The notes beneath the pieces are model-generated. The model had not been told where the DNA came from and did no database searches. It was given only the letters and a program-made list of their open reading frames with translations. Below are positions 20,914 through 32,585 of a stretch of 64,000 nucleotides of DNA, piece after piece. This DNA comes from Linnemannia schmuckeri (taxonomy: Eukaryota > Mortierellomycota > Mortierellomycetes > Mortierellales > Mortierellaceae): contig JANATG010000002.1 in the NCBI GenBank assembly GCA_029449235.1, positions 2,294,001-2,358,000 on the forward strand. Direction: 5' to 3'. Within the stretch, counting starts at the first letter, position 1, and each line of letters starts with the position of its first letter. The translations under genes and the position numbers were made by a program.

Positions 20914-21785
20914 TTTTGTTGCTGGTTGCTTGGTGAGTTGTTGTTTATTGCTGAATGCAAAAGGCAAGATGAATGAGAAAAGAGAATGAAGGAATCGGAA
21001 AGAGGAAAAAAGAGAAGAGAGAGAGCGAGGTTGGAACCACTAAGGAAGCGTAAAAAAGAAAAGAAGCAAAGTGACAGGGATTGCGGGGGACCTATTTATT
21101 TGTCTCGATAGTGCAGGAGGAACAGAAGGGGGGACAGTGTTGCGGCCTTTGTCCAAAAGTTCTTTTTTTTTATTCTTCTTCTTGGTGCGTGTGAAATAGA
21201 TCCGTCAGCATGCGAACCTAAAAAAATGACGACCACGTACGCTTTCCGCTCTCTCTTTCAACCATGAGCCCTCTTTGCATCATAACCGGTAGTTAGTCTC
21301 TTGATTCCTTTCCACCTCCCTCCCCCCCACCTCTTCTTCTGTTAAGCGCTAAAATATTTGTTATCACGATAGCTACTTTCCTGTCCGCTGTCTGTCGAGC
21401 CTAAAAGAAGACAAGTAGAAAAAACCCAAACAACAACAAGGATGAATATCGCTTCTTCCCCATCCGGAAAAATAAACTGGCTAAACTCCTGGTCTCGATC
21501 ATTTCCTTTTTTCCATTTTCCCTTTCTTCCCCTTTTTCGCCCTACAAAACAACCAGCTCTCCTTTGTCGTTTTTTCACACTCACATACATCCCAAAGTAT
21601 CACTGACACTCTTGCTCTATCCTCCTTACCGTAGTAGCTTGATCACGTCTGGATAACGATAGTAAAAACAAAAACAAACAAAAATAAACTTCGCAATCAA
21701 AGAGACGCGAGGGTATCGTATTTTACTATCGTTTGACTTCAGAAAAATAGAAACGATCGAAGAGAGAGGCCTAGAGAGGTTCGAC
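20914..21785. other. Intergenic region, AKR promoter and carboxylesterase 3' end
   Basis: No gene supported. Sequence next to the AKR start is A/G-rich on the plus strand. A short open frame at 21342-21590 (-) has no recognisable content. Confidence 0.5.
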
Positions 21786-23637
21786 CTAGAGTTTAACTCG
21801 ACCTTGGCTGCTTTGGCGCTGCTTGTACTGCTCCACACGTTTAGCCTTCACCCACGCCTCGCTCTGTCTCCAGAACGCCAACGTCCTAGCGTCCAACCGC
21901 TCAACAAGCTTTTTCTCAACCGTACACTCCTCCGTAAATACAATGGCCTCCTTTTTCTGTCCTCCAACGCCCACATCCGAAGGCAACAACGAGTCCTGGC
22001 CATGCTTCAATCCATGCTGACGACTCGTCTCACCCCAAGCAAACAAGATCCATACCTCCATTACCCTCAACGACAATTCTTTCTCGGCATCCGAGAACAA
22101 TTCCTGATAGGTGTCTGACCCAAAGACAAATGGCAGCTCAGCCGCATGGTGAGCGCCCAATCCCAATTCCATCTCTTCAACAACTTGCAAGGGGTGATCG
22201 AAGTGGAAACGAGACATCTCCAATTGAGGCCGACTGGCCAACAGGGCACGACTGGTCGCATGAATAGGATATAAGAAAATAGAGTCGCTCAGCACAATCG
22301 CCGAAATGCTCGCAGCTTCTGCATCTGTCTTGGGGATCCCGTAAATAGCCTCAAACTCCTTCTCCTGACCTGGAGGGCAGTTCCTGGCAAAGAACCTAGG
22401 CCATCGTTTCAAGTTCTTGGCACCCAACGTTGGCACGAACATCCGCCCTTCGTCACGGCAGTCTCCGAGCATCACAGCCTTGATATTAGGGTCGTAGCGG
22501 GAACCGTCGTGAACCCATCCACGGGGATCACTGTGGATGAGGATGTTGTCGATGGTGGGGATAAACATCCCGACCTTGCCGTTGTTGGCAGCCTTGACGA
22601 GATCCTTGGCGGGGATTTTTCTCAATTGCTCAATCTTTTGTGCTCCTGTGAGTCCAGACTCGTTCAGCTTGAAGTGCTGGCAGAGATGGTTGAAGTAGCG
22701 TTGACCCTCCATCTCGGGTCGTCCAGCAATCATGGTCGTCGCAGCTCCCGACTGGAGGATTGCCCGTTGGAAGAGCCCATGGTGGGTTGGGATAGCGAGA
22801 TGGTATCCGATCGACGCAGCTCCGGCAGACTCTCCAAACACAGTCACATCCTGTGGGTTGCCTCCAAAGGCCGCGATGTGATCGCGCACCCACTCCAGGG
22901 CGATCTTCTGGTCCAAAAGACCCCAATTGCCAACAGTCTTTTCGCCATTCTTGTCCGAAAGACGCTTGTCCGATTGAATATCCTCTACCAGTTCAGCCGA
23001 CGAGAGGAACCCAAAGTAGTTGAGACGGTAGTTGATGGTGACCACAATGACAGGGCGACCGATACCCTTGACAGAGTGGGCGACCATGTTGGTGGCATCA
23101 TATAGACTCATGCCGTTGCTGCCATCCTTGAATCCGCCTCCGTGGATCCAGACCATGACGGGAATCAATGGCTTGGACTTGTTGTTCAGTCGGTCGTGAG
23201 GGGCGAAGATGTTGAGGTTGAGGCAGTGTTCCTCGCTGTAGACCTTAGAGTACTCGACTTCGTCGTCCTCATCGACCGTGCTCGAGTTCATGCTCACCAA
23301 TGGATTCTCGCTCGACGGTTGGTGGCAAACGGGGCTATCATTTTTCAGATAAAGTAACAGCCTGCAGTTAGCTGCTAGTGCTCAAAATAGGAGGTGGCGT
23401 CTTCTTTTGTTCTGAAGTGAATGCAGCCCTGAATGATTCAAAAAGAGGATGAGGTTACCCTTGAATGGTGGCATCACGGACACCGGTCCAGGGGGTAGCC
23501 TTCACAGCAGGGCGCCAACGTTCAGGGACGGTGGCATAGGGGATGTTGAGGAACTTTGCGACTGTGGGCTGGGTCTCGGTCTGTGTTCCTTGGACAGAAC
23601 CACAGCCAGGGATGTTGATTTGTGGAGAGGGCGACAT
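21786..23637 (-). CDS. Type-B carboxylesterase / cholinesterase-family alpha/beta hydrolase (575 aa, 2 exons)
   Basis: Serine ester hydrolase of the carboxylesterase/lipase family. Exons are 23637-23459 and 23334-21786; the split Gly codon joins to give Gly-Pro-Val-Cys-His-Gln, the family's early motif. Other landmarks are Glu-Glu-His-Cys-Leu-Asn-Leu-Asn-Ile, the oxyanion-hole Trp-Ile-His-Gly-Gly-Gly-Phe, and Asn-Tyr-Arg-Leu-Asn. The catalytic triad is Ser229 (Gly-Glu-Ser-Ala-Gly-Ala), Glu355 (Arg-Asp-Glu-Gly-Arg) and His456 (Gly-Ala-His-His-Ala-Ala-Glu-Leu). There is no signal peptide, so unlike many family members it is predicted to be cytosolic. The C-terminus is Lys/Gln/Arg-rich. Substrate is unknown. 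Confidence 0.93.
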
Positions 23638-26600
23638 TTGTTGAATCAGAAGAGAGGTGAGTGTGTGAACTGCAAGTTGAGCGAATGAGAGACAAAGAGT
23701 GAAATAAAGAAGGAATGAGTGAGGGTGATGAGAGAGAGCTCGAGCTGAAATTCGGTAGAGGGACGGAAGGGAAAATAAACAGACAAGAGAGACGCGGGTT
23801 TTATTATTATGGTTTTTTTGTGAGTCTCTTGTTAAAGGGACAGCACAAGGAAAGGAATTTGTGAATTTGTTGCCGGCCAGCCGATTCAAAATCTACGAGC
23901 CGAAGGTTGAAGGAGGAAGGGCACGGGTCGCTTTTGTCCACTCTTGGTCTCTTCTTTACTTTCGGGGCTGTACTCTCTTTTTCAAGAAGAGTGATCGGTG
24001 GGAAATTAGGTCGTTGATTGGGAGTAACTGGCAATGGACACTATTGGCTTGTGTCAGAGAACGGAAAGGAGCATGTCTTTCTTGGCCTTGAGCCAGCACG
24101 TTAAGAAACGCATGGTACAAATGGACTCGGACGTACAAGGCCTCGGCACATGCAATGATCAGTCTCATGAACAGCAAACAGTGGAGAAAACGCGACTTGC
24201 TTTTCCCTAGTTAGACTACTCTTTTGCATCAGTGCTTGCTTCCTCGGACCCCAGTCTCTCTCCTTCGCTTCTCCCTCTGCTGGCATGCAGCGACAGATCT
24301 ATTTCTCTCTCAAACCCTACATCCAACAAGCACCCGCTATCAATACGTAGCCAGACAATATAAAAGGGGCGCACACAGGGCAAGAGAGCAGTGAGTGGAT
24401 GTGAAAGACTTATCATCGCCTGTGCCCATCTTCAAGCGCAAAAGGACAAGAAAAAAGGGGGAGGTTTATAGGGAAAGGAGGAAGGAAGGGGAGGAAAGGA
24501 AGAAAAGGAAGGAGGAGAAGGGCCAATGGTGGTGATGGTGTCAATGATGATGCAAGGGACACACACACACCTATACGTCTGCACATCATCCCGAGATTAC
24601 TGCACCTTCCCTCCCTTCTACATCCCCTTATGCTATGCTTGCCATACCATGCACCCCTGTTTCTTCTCTTAGTCCAAGGTCTGACCACCCCCTCCCGCGG
24701 TAAAAGTCGTCTGGTGCATAACAGGGACGAGGCGAGTCATACATACATACATAGCCCAAGGGAATGAGAGCAGTAGGGGGAAGGGACACGGACAGGGGAT
24801 GAGAGGAAAGGGGGGCATATAACCTAGGAGCAAGGTCGGGTCTAACCACAACCAGATGGCGCCCCTCCCCCCTTCATGCTAATGCAAATGCCGCCTCCAA
24901 CGTTTATGCCAGTGTCATTGCCAGTGTCAATGGGAAGAGAGAGACCGGAGTAACACTATTTTTCAATATGAAACGTTTCAAGCCAACAATCAAGAAGCAA
25001 AAGAAGAGCTATGAGCTTCAAACAAATAAAATCTTATTGTTGTGGACACCTGGACCCCTCCTTGCCACCATGCTCGCCACCATGCAACTCTCATTGGGCA
25101 CAGTATGCTATTGTTGTTAATTATTCCTCGCTTTGTGCTGTGTATGTGTATGAGTGAAATGCGGTGATTCATACATTTTTGATCTTTCGGGATGCTTTTA
25201 TTTCATAACGGAGTGTATTGTGAAAGAGGGGAAGAAGGAGAGGAGATGGGCACGAGAGAAAAGAAAGATGATCTATTTCTATGGTAAGTTGGCACAATGG
25301 CAAAGGCGAAGCAAGGTTAAGTATCTTCCCAGAGAATTTTAGATGCGGAATCACAAAAAACCGGAATTGTCCAACAATTTGTCCCGGTCTTTGTTTGTGC
25401 GAGAATCAAGGAAAATGTTAACAGGTGGATGCAAGCAAGTAGAGCGGGAAAGTGGAAAATACCTCGTCCATCAAGAAAATAAGAATCCACATACGCCCAT
25501 ATGGATGGCGAGAGAAGGATAGAAAGAGAAGGGGAAGGATAATGGGAAAAGGGGCCGATTATATTTGCTGGTTCGGGTGCCGTTTGGTGGAATGTTGTTT
25601 TGTGGTGTTGATAGGAAGAAATTTCGAAATGAAGAATGAGGCGATGAGGGTGCGAGTTCCCCAGACCAAAAACAAGAATAAGACCAAGGATTAGAACACA
25701 ACAGAACAAGAAGAGACGGCCGTTGCTTTTTTTTTATTGCACTGTTGTTGTTGTACGACCATGAGAGCCAACACCTCTTCTTTTATTTTAGTTTTCGTTC
25801 ATACAAGTTACCCGCGCAAAACAACAAAAAGAGTTGTACGTCGTTCAATTGTTGTCCATCTTTCCTTGTTTCACCCCAACTCAAATTTCGACTCTCCATC
25901 TTGTCAGTAACCTACCAAGGGGTAAAAACGGAGAGAAGGGGGCAGGGGTGAAGGAAAGTGTAAGATGGCACAGAGTGAGCGTTCGCCATCTCAATGGCAA
26001 TGGTTAAGAGGATGTATCTTACACCTTGCTCCCAGGCAGCCTGCCTGGTTGTCCATCAATTGACGAGAGAATGTTGTATCAATAGTAAACAAACAACCAA
26101 TCAAACAAAGAAATGTTCTCGTTCCCTCCGCGGGAAATTAGAGATAATAACATAATGGTGGCGGTGATGACAACGATGGTGTGCTTTTGCTGTCTGTTCT
26201 TAACTTTCACAAGCCTTTTTCTTGGTTCTCATCGCATTCTCATTCCCATTCCAACTGCGTATCCGTTTCTTATTCCTGTCTTCATGTACATCTCTGTGGC
26301 CTTGGAGAAAAGAAGAAGAAAGAGAGAATGCGCACCCTTCTTTATGTATACAATAGCTGTTTTTAATCGACCCGATCGGATCGCTGTCGTTGGTTGAACC
26401 CTGTTTCTCTTGTTAAACTAATAATATCTTCTCAGAAGGCGTCCACGGCCTATTCTTTTTTTCTTTTTTTCATCTCGCTCACTTTTTTTTGATTTTTTTT
26501 CTCACCTTTTTTCTCTTGTACCTGTGGTCCATCGATAAAAACATATCTGCATCACCCCATCACCCCCACGTTTTATCTGTCTCCTTCTATCCCCCCTCTC

Positions 26601-27461
26601 AGACGAGCAATTGGATGTTTTGTATCCTTCCTTTTGTATTCATTCCATTCACTTCATTCATAAAAACAAACATACCGGCTACAATACCCCCTTCTCTCTT
26701 GTTGTTTTCATTTTTTTTTTTTTATTCTTCCATCGGGAGTTGTATTGTTGTATTTGCCCCTTCGTTACTCCTTTCTAACCCCATTGGACCAATAAGCGGA
26801 CCTCTTGTCTTTGTTCCATCTGTCTTCCCTGCCGTCCGTCCCTGTCTTTGTTTTGTTTTTCTTCGACTTCATTATTCATCCTCTTCTTCCTTTCTCTCTT
26901 CTCTTTTTTTCCTTTTTTCCTTCTCACTCACACTACCCCCACTTAACTTTCACCCATCCGCTCATCCTTCCTTCCATTCATACTTCTTTCGGTACCCGAC
27001 CTTCCTTCCTCTTACGTCCTTCCTCTGTCCTCTCATCTCAAACCATCAGCCACTTTTTGTTGTCTCAACTCAACCGTCTTTGTCTCAACCACTTCACCCC
27101 CTTCGCTTGCCTCCGTTTCCTTCCCTCTTCTGTTTGCCCTGCTTCCGTCTCCTCATCCTTCAAATACCCACACAATTCACACACACTCTCACTCCTCCCT
27201 CTACTTTGCCTACACCACCAACCACCTTCTTTCCCTCACCTCACACCACGGACCCTTCAATTGCCTTGACCACCTCTCTCTCTCTTACTACCACCTCTCC
27301 ACCGAAACCAACCACTCAGCATACGATATACCCCTTTACTATTCATCAATTTATCTTTCAACCTACAACTATAAATCTCTCCCTCTCCAACACACACAAA
27401 CACCAACTATAACTCCAAAACGCCAACTACAAACGATACCCCATAACCGACCTGCTACAGA
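23638..27461. other. 3.8-kb region of simple-sequence DNA without a gene
   Basis: I support no gene. From about 26440 to 27400 the plus strand is strongly C/T-rich, which opens a spurious 307-codon frame of low complexity; I read it as promoter and leader of the alpha/beta hydrolase at 27462. Around 24438-24530 it is purine-rich. Short CA and CATA microsatellites lie near 24560 and 24738. Confidence 0.5.
24470..24522. repeat. 53-bp pure homopurine tract
   Basis: Only A and G on the plus strand, with GGAA/GGAG-like periodicity. Such mirror-like purine runs can form triplex DNA. It lies in the large spacer between two divergent hydrolase genes. Confidence 0.8.
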
Positions 27462-29394
27462 ATGTCCCGGCGAATGTCTGAAACGGCCTCGGTCAGGTCG
27501 TTCGATAGCATCCCCACCATGGCCGACGTCGAAGCAACCCTCGGCTGTGTCGACATGAATCAGCGCTACGAACTCTACTCTGGTCGCCTTGTCTCCTTTG
27601 CTGAGGTCGGTCATCCCTGTGGACACCCGGTCTTTTGCTTGTAAGATATATACTTCTTTTTTCCGGGTTTTTGTTATTTTTTATGTGCTTGTGCGAAGGA
27701 GAGATTGGGGAAGGAGAGAAAAAGGAGGAGGTGTGTGCATACAGTGCGTTGTGTTCGTTTGAGTACGTCGCACCATGTTCGTTTTGTTGTTGTTGTTGTT
27801 GTTTGTTTTTTGTTTTTTGTCAGTACCCTTTTCTTCCCGTCCAGTCCCATCCAGGGGCATGTATGTTGTTGTTTTCTTCGTTCCGTCGGCTGTTTTTGTT
27901 TTGGTTCCTTGTTGCTGCTGTGAATTGCCAAGGCTTTTTTCTTTTTCTTATTTTACATGTGTCGACATTTTCTGTTGATGTGTATGTATGTTTTAGTAAT
28001 GGCTTGGCTAATGGTCGACTCTTGTATTTGCTTTTCCCATTTGTAATAATAGCTTGGGCCTGGGCTGTATGCGATACTACTCTATTATCCTCGAAGATCT
28101 CGCCTTCAAGCACTCTCTCCGGATCTATTGCATTGACCGCCCTGGCGTGGGCATGTCTCAACCTGCCGATCCAGAGGTATACAAAGTACTGGCACAACCT
28201 TTATTTTTCATTTTCTGTTCATCGCGATTGTTTTCATTGATTGTTGTGTCTGGGGCGAGATATCTTTTTGTGGATATTGTTAACGTCCTTCATGATCGAC
28301 AATCAACCATTGTATGGATTGCTAATTATGTACAATGAGGAATCATTGTTTCTAACGTATCATTATCGCCTCTCACACCAAAAATAGTCGTGGACACCAC
28401 TTAGGATGGCAGAGATCGTAGAGGAGATGGCAAACGGATTCAACATTCAAAAGTTCTCGGTCATGGGACACTCGTGCGGAGCAATCTACGCCATGGCATG
28501 CGCCCTCCGACTCAAATCCAGGATTGTCGGGACAGTGTGGTTGATGTCGCCCTGGGTCCACCTGACATTGGCCAAGCGGATGAAGTGGATCAAGCACATG
28601 CCGACAACTCTTTTGAAATCTCAGAGCACTGCCAGTCTTCTCTACAAATCTCTTTCAGTTGCAGCCAAGGAGCCCCCGTGCAAGTCTGATCCGAATATCC
28701 TCAACTACGACCGTGAGAAACTGGTCAAGGCGATGTTGCAGGATAATATGGCCGAGAGTTTAGAGGGTGCCAATAACGATCTGATGGTCTGTCTGGAACT
28801 GTACCATTCGTTTGGATTCAGCTATAAGGATGTCACTCTTCCTGTTCATGTCTTTTGGGGAACAAAGGTAAGCAACAACATGCATGGAGGGAATATAGTT
28901 TGGAGAAAAAAAATGTTGAAAGGGGCCGCAACTGGAAGTAAGAATCTCAAAGGACAACAATTTACATTTACCACACTTCTCTTTCTCCCTTGAGAAGAAC
29001 ACACCAATTGACCCTCCTTTTTTATTTTTTTGTGCCTTGCTTTGGACTAACTTAGGATGCAGTGATTTCCAAGGAAGCAGTAGACTGGATGGAACAACGA
29101 CTCCCACAATGCACACTCAGCGTAATCGAAGGCGGCACCCATGGACTTCTCTGGCGGGCGGATGTGGTCTCGAAGATCTTCAAGGGCATTGCATCGTCAT
29201 GGAAGCTGGCAGAGTTTGAGCGGTCGCTCTCTCAACGCTGGTCGATCAAACAACTCGGACTTAACAAGCACCAGTCCTATAGGAGCAGCACCTACAGTGC
29301 CGTTCAACAGGCTATTCAGACCAGCAATATCTACGACACCCAACACACACTCTACCAATCCCAACAGATCTTTGAGGATCCCGACCGCTTCTGA
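27462..29394 (+). CDS. Alpha/beta-hydrolase fold protein (373 aa, 4 exons)
   Basis: Predicted cytosolic serine hydrolase; substrate unknown. Exons are 27462-27640, 28053-28176, 28388-28867 and 29056-29394, all introns GT-AG. The fold's order is clear: Val-Phe-Cys-Phe-Leu-Gly-Leu-Gly-Cys near the oxyanion hole (joined across intron 1), Cys-Ile-Asp-Arg-Pro-Gly-Val-Gly-Met-Ser, nucleophile elbow Gly-His-Ser-Cys-Gly-Ala with Ser130, acid Asp262 (Phe-Trp-Gly-Thr-Lys-Asp, the Asp supplied by exon 4) and His290 (Gly-Gly-Thr-His-Gly). The first ~30 residues are Ser/Met-rich and not hydrophobic. The C-terminal ~70 residues are Gln/Ser-rich and outside the fold. Intron 1 is long for this window (412 bp) and has a TTG run. 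It resembles epoxide-hydrolase or lipase-like fungal proteins, but no finer assignment is possible. Confidence 0.9.
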
Positions 29395-30317
29395 GCTCTT
29401 TGACGGGATGCTATGCTTCAGGAACTCGCGCCCCCTATCCATCATCTTTACCATTTTTCTTTCATCTTTGTTATTTTTTGTTCATTTTTACTTTTTTTCA
29501 CCTGTAGCTTCATGTATATCTTCATATCCCTCACCCTTCCATCAAATCCTTGTCTGCAGAATGCCGCCAAAGGATGATACGAGGTACCCCTTTTCTGTTC
29601 TCTTTTCTCCCAGTAACATTAGTCCCCCCCTTTTACAAAAAACAATCAGAACAACAACCACCAACAACCAACAAATACCACTACCACCAAAAGCATTACT
29701 TAGCCCTCTTTCCTTCCCCCCTCTCATTTCTACTTTACCCTATCCTTTACTTCACCAGAGTAGATAGAAATTGTTGCATGTAAAATATACCCAGCACCCA
29801 CTCCTTCATCTCTTTATTCTTCAGCCAAAAGTTCTATTGCATGCTTTCTTTTTTTTTTTTTTTTTGTCTGCAAAATGGTCGGTCAATCAGTGTCGGAGTA
29901 CGTAAAAAGACAGGAATGTAAAAAACATGAAAGGAGGAAGATAATACAAAATACACTAGGGCAACTGGCACGCGGCATGATATACAACGGCTTCGTTACT
30001 TGATGAAATGGGCAGGAAATTCCTTCCTTTCTATCCTCAACCAGTCCAACACAGCCCAGCCCAGCTCAAAGCTAATTGGCTTTGATCCAGCCTTTTTTTG
30101 CCTAAATGATTTTGCCTTGTGCCATCCGTGCTTTTTTTTTTTTTTAATAACAAAAAATCGACGCTCACTCACTCCAGCGGATTGCCTACATCTAGCTCCT
30201 TCATATCCGACCACCACTCTCCCCTCCACCCCCGCAGCTATGGGACAGGGCTCTCGAATAACCTTGCGCATACCCCTTTGGTAGCGTCTGGGACATGTTT
30301 TGTTTCCCTTGCGAATG
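29395..30317. other. 3' flank of the hydrolase and spacer to F-box debris
   Basis: No gene supported. It contains a T run near 29848 and another near 30130. Confidence 0.5.
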
Positions 30318-30519
30318 CTATCTCAGCATCATCATCGAGCAAGGCAGTTCCGGAAATGTAGGCTGGAACTCGCAGAGCCTCGAGGTTAGGACAAGCACGG
30401 AACAACTCCTCATAGAGCTGGGTTCGCTCTCCAAAATCATTGGAAGGAATATCACGCACTGATGGCCCTGAAGTGTGTGCAGTCTCCCCAACACGGGCGG
30501 TGAGAATAGTGACCTCCAC
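30318..30519 (-). pseudogene. Fragment of an F-box/LRR protein, inverted relative to the next feature
   Basis: A minus-strand open stretch reads Leu-Tyr-Glu-Glu-Leu-Phe-Arg-Ala-Cys-Pro-Asn-Leu-Glu-Ala-Leu-Arg-Val-Pro-Ala, the rank-of-leucines pattern of the F-box/LRR proteins in this window (compare Leu-Arg-Arg-Cys-Pro-Asn-Leu-Glu-Val-Leu-Arg in the gene at 42282). It has no start or end of its own. It is probably a piece of the broken copy that follows on the plus strand, flipped by rearrangement. It is short, so chance resemblance is not excluded. Confidence 0.5.
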
Positions 30520-30663
30520 CCATCACTACCACTACTACCATCAGAACTTGAACCAGAACCTTCAGGTGCTCGCATTCATACGCCTTGCCAAGTTTGGTAA
30601 TGCGACTAAGACATTTCGATCATAAAAACCTTCGAGCTCTCAGGCTAACCCCCCCCCCCCCCC

Positions 30664-31890
30664 TTCACTCTCCAGGTACAAAGCTCCTACTGGAATGCCT
30701 TACTTTAGTTGGAAAGCCAACATGAAAACAAAAGAACCTTGTGTTCATTTCTTTTCTTGCGAGCAACCAGTAGAGCCTGCAACGGATGCCCTTCCGCCAG
30801 GATTGGAGCATCTTGTAATTCGAGGCTGGTGGCGTATGTTTGATGATGATCTTGATCAGCCTCACCCGAACAACAATGACGACATCAACAGTGACTCATC
30901 GGGAGCACCGCTGCCACTAAAGCCATCCCGGCCTTTAATCCCGCTGTCCCAGCTCCCCTGCCTCAAGAGACACGACATTCTTCTCTGTCGTGCTCCAGAT
31001 CGCACCTTACATAATATTTTGAGACGCAGCGGCAACAACCTTGAGACTCTCTACATAATCAAAAACACTGGCTTTCTACCAGCACCCTCTCCTCGACTAT
31101 CCAAGACTACTGTCCGAAGCTTGGAAGCCTGATCATGCTGCTATGATACTTTGATTCTGACAGAGAGCTTGCTGTCCCGATTAGTGCCAGTGATCAAGAG
31201 TGGAAAACGCTATGTATCCCTGTCGGTTATCACTCCAACCCCTGCTTTGGCCCGCTTGCTACAGCTGCGCTTTTGGAGCACAGTGCGACGTTGGAGAATC
31301 TTTGGTTGGAGGGACATAAGGGGTTTGGTAGCAAGACGATTCAGGAGTCGTTTTGTTCGGCTCCTCATCTGAAATGGTTTGCTTGTGTGGCGAGGGATCG
31401 GTTCTATGATCGAAGTCATCAACTGAATTCGAGAGATATTGTGATTTCGCCGTGGGCCTGTCTGACGCTCGAGAGCCTTAAGGTGCAGATCTGTAACGTG
31501 TCACGACCGGATCTTGCTATCAGGACCAACGGACGGACTCTTCCAAAGAAACGGCGGCTCCCAACAGAGGCGACCAGTATTTACCCAAGAGGACGTCCAA
31601 CTGAAGGTGTACGAGCAGTCGAATCAACTGACACATCTTAAGGAGCTGGTCCTGGGGAAGGATGGTATGGATCTGTTGGAAGAAGTGAGGATGACCGAGG
31701 GGGAAAACTAGGGAGAGTACTACGATTCTGGAGGGGAAGATGATGATGTTGTGCAGGCAGGGTATCAGTACGATTGCTTGGATGTATCTGTGCAGAGTGG
31801 AATGGATCGGACGCAAGAGTTGAAGTAGTTGAGTTCAGTTATTGTGGAGGGGATGGCGACGCAGTTTTGGTCAATGGGTGGATAGCGCGT
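30664..31890 (+). pseudogene. Broken F-box/LRR gene copy (LRR part only)
   Basis: Several frames together follow the C-terminal half of the intact F-box/LRR protein at 42282-43943. Segments match in order: Ala-Leu-Leu-Glu-His-Ser-Ala-Thr-Leu-Glu-Asn-Leu (intact: Ala-Leu-Leu-Lys-His-Thr-Glu-Thr-Leu-Glu-Asn-Val); Phe-Cys-Ser-Ala-Pro-His-Leu-Lys; Arg-Pro-Asp-Leu-Ala-Ile-Arg-Thr-Asn-Gly-Arg; Val-Tyr-Glu-Gln...Leu-Lys-Glu-Leu-Val-Leu-Gly; Tyr-Gln-Tyr-Asp-Cys-Leu; and Val-Ile-Val-Glu-Gly-Met-Ala. Frameshifts lie near 30690, 31140 and 31570, with in-frame stops after 31700. The F-box is missing. A run of 15 C at 30649-30663 marks the left end. Confidence 0.85.
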
Positions 31891-32585
31891 GAACTTTTGG
31901 TGGCGGCAAACAGGGCTGAATGTACTGGGGCAGGAGGAGGTGGAAAGAGTGCAGCTCAAGCAATTAGAATTTCTATCTGGTCAGCTGACAAGAATTCACA
32001 AAAAAGCCGCGACTCTACGCGGTCTCGAAATCTCGTTGCTCTCCCTTTCCTCTCCTTTTCGTCTCTCTTTCCATTCTCTTCTCATTTCATCCTCCACTCC
32101 CTCCTCCCCCACGGTGCAAAATAGCAAAGCAAAAGTACAGGAACAGTAGCGTATGAAAAAAAATTGAGATAACAAAGCGGATTTGGCGCTGAGCGCGTCA
32201 AGCCATTGGGCAGGGACTGGCAATAGAGTTGTCTCACAGACGTGATCCTTTCCTGGACTCCTGCAGTGCCTGGCCACTGCCCTCCTGATGCCCTCTGATC
32301 ATCAAAGACATACCAGGGGCGCGACAAATGTGGCCGTTGTTCAGGTCTGGAATTTAAAAGATCAGGCTGATACTGCGGATGATTCACTGATATGTGAGAG
32401 GAGGCTGGTAATCTTGATGGATCTGTTGGAGTTCCTCTCAGCCCCCAGTCAATTATTTCATATACAAAAAAAGGCTGCTATATTTCTCTTTCCCTTTTCT
32501 CGCTCCTCTACCTCCCAGTAACCAACACTCTCTCTCTCTTTCTGTGTGCATTCAAAGTTGTGTTACTATCTCCTCGATCGATCTC
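31891..32585. other. Upstream region of the large F-box gene
   Basis: The first ~80 bp may still belong to the broken F-box copy. The rest shows no gene. The last ~100 bp before 32586 are C/T-rich, as for other leaders here. Confidence 0.5.

Noticed and set aside
26489..27412. 307-codon open frame
   Set aside because: Pure C/T-rich low complexity ending just before the alpha/beta-hydrolase start; overlapping frames are open too. Read as promoter and leader.
27635..28240. 201-codon frame inside the first intron of the alpha/beta hydrolase
   Set aside because: Starts within the intron and overlaps exon 2 in the wrong frame; hydrophobic content comes from T-rich intron sequence.
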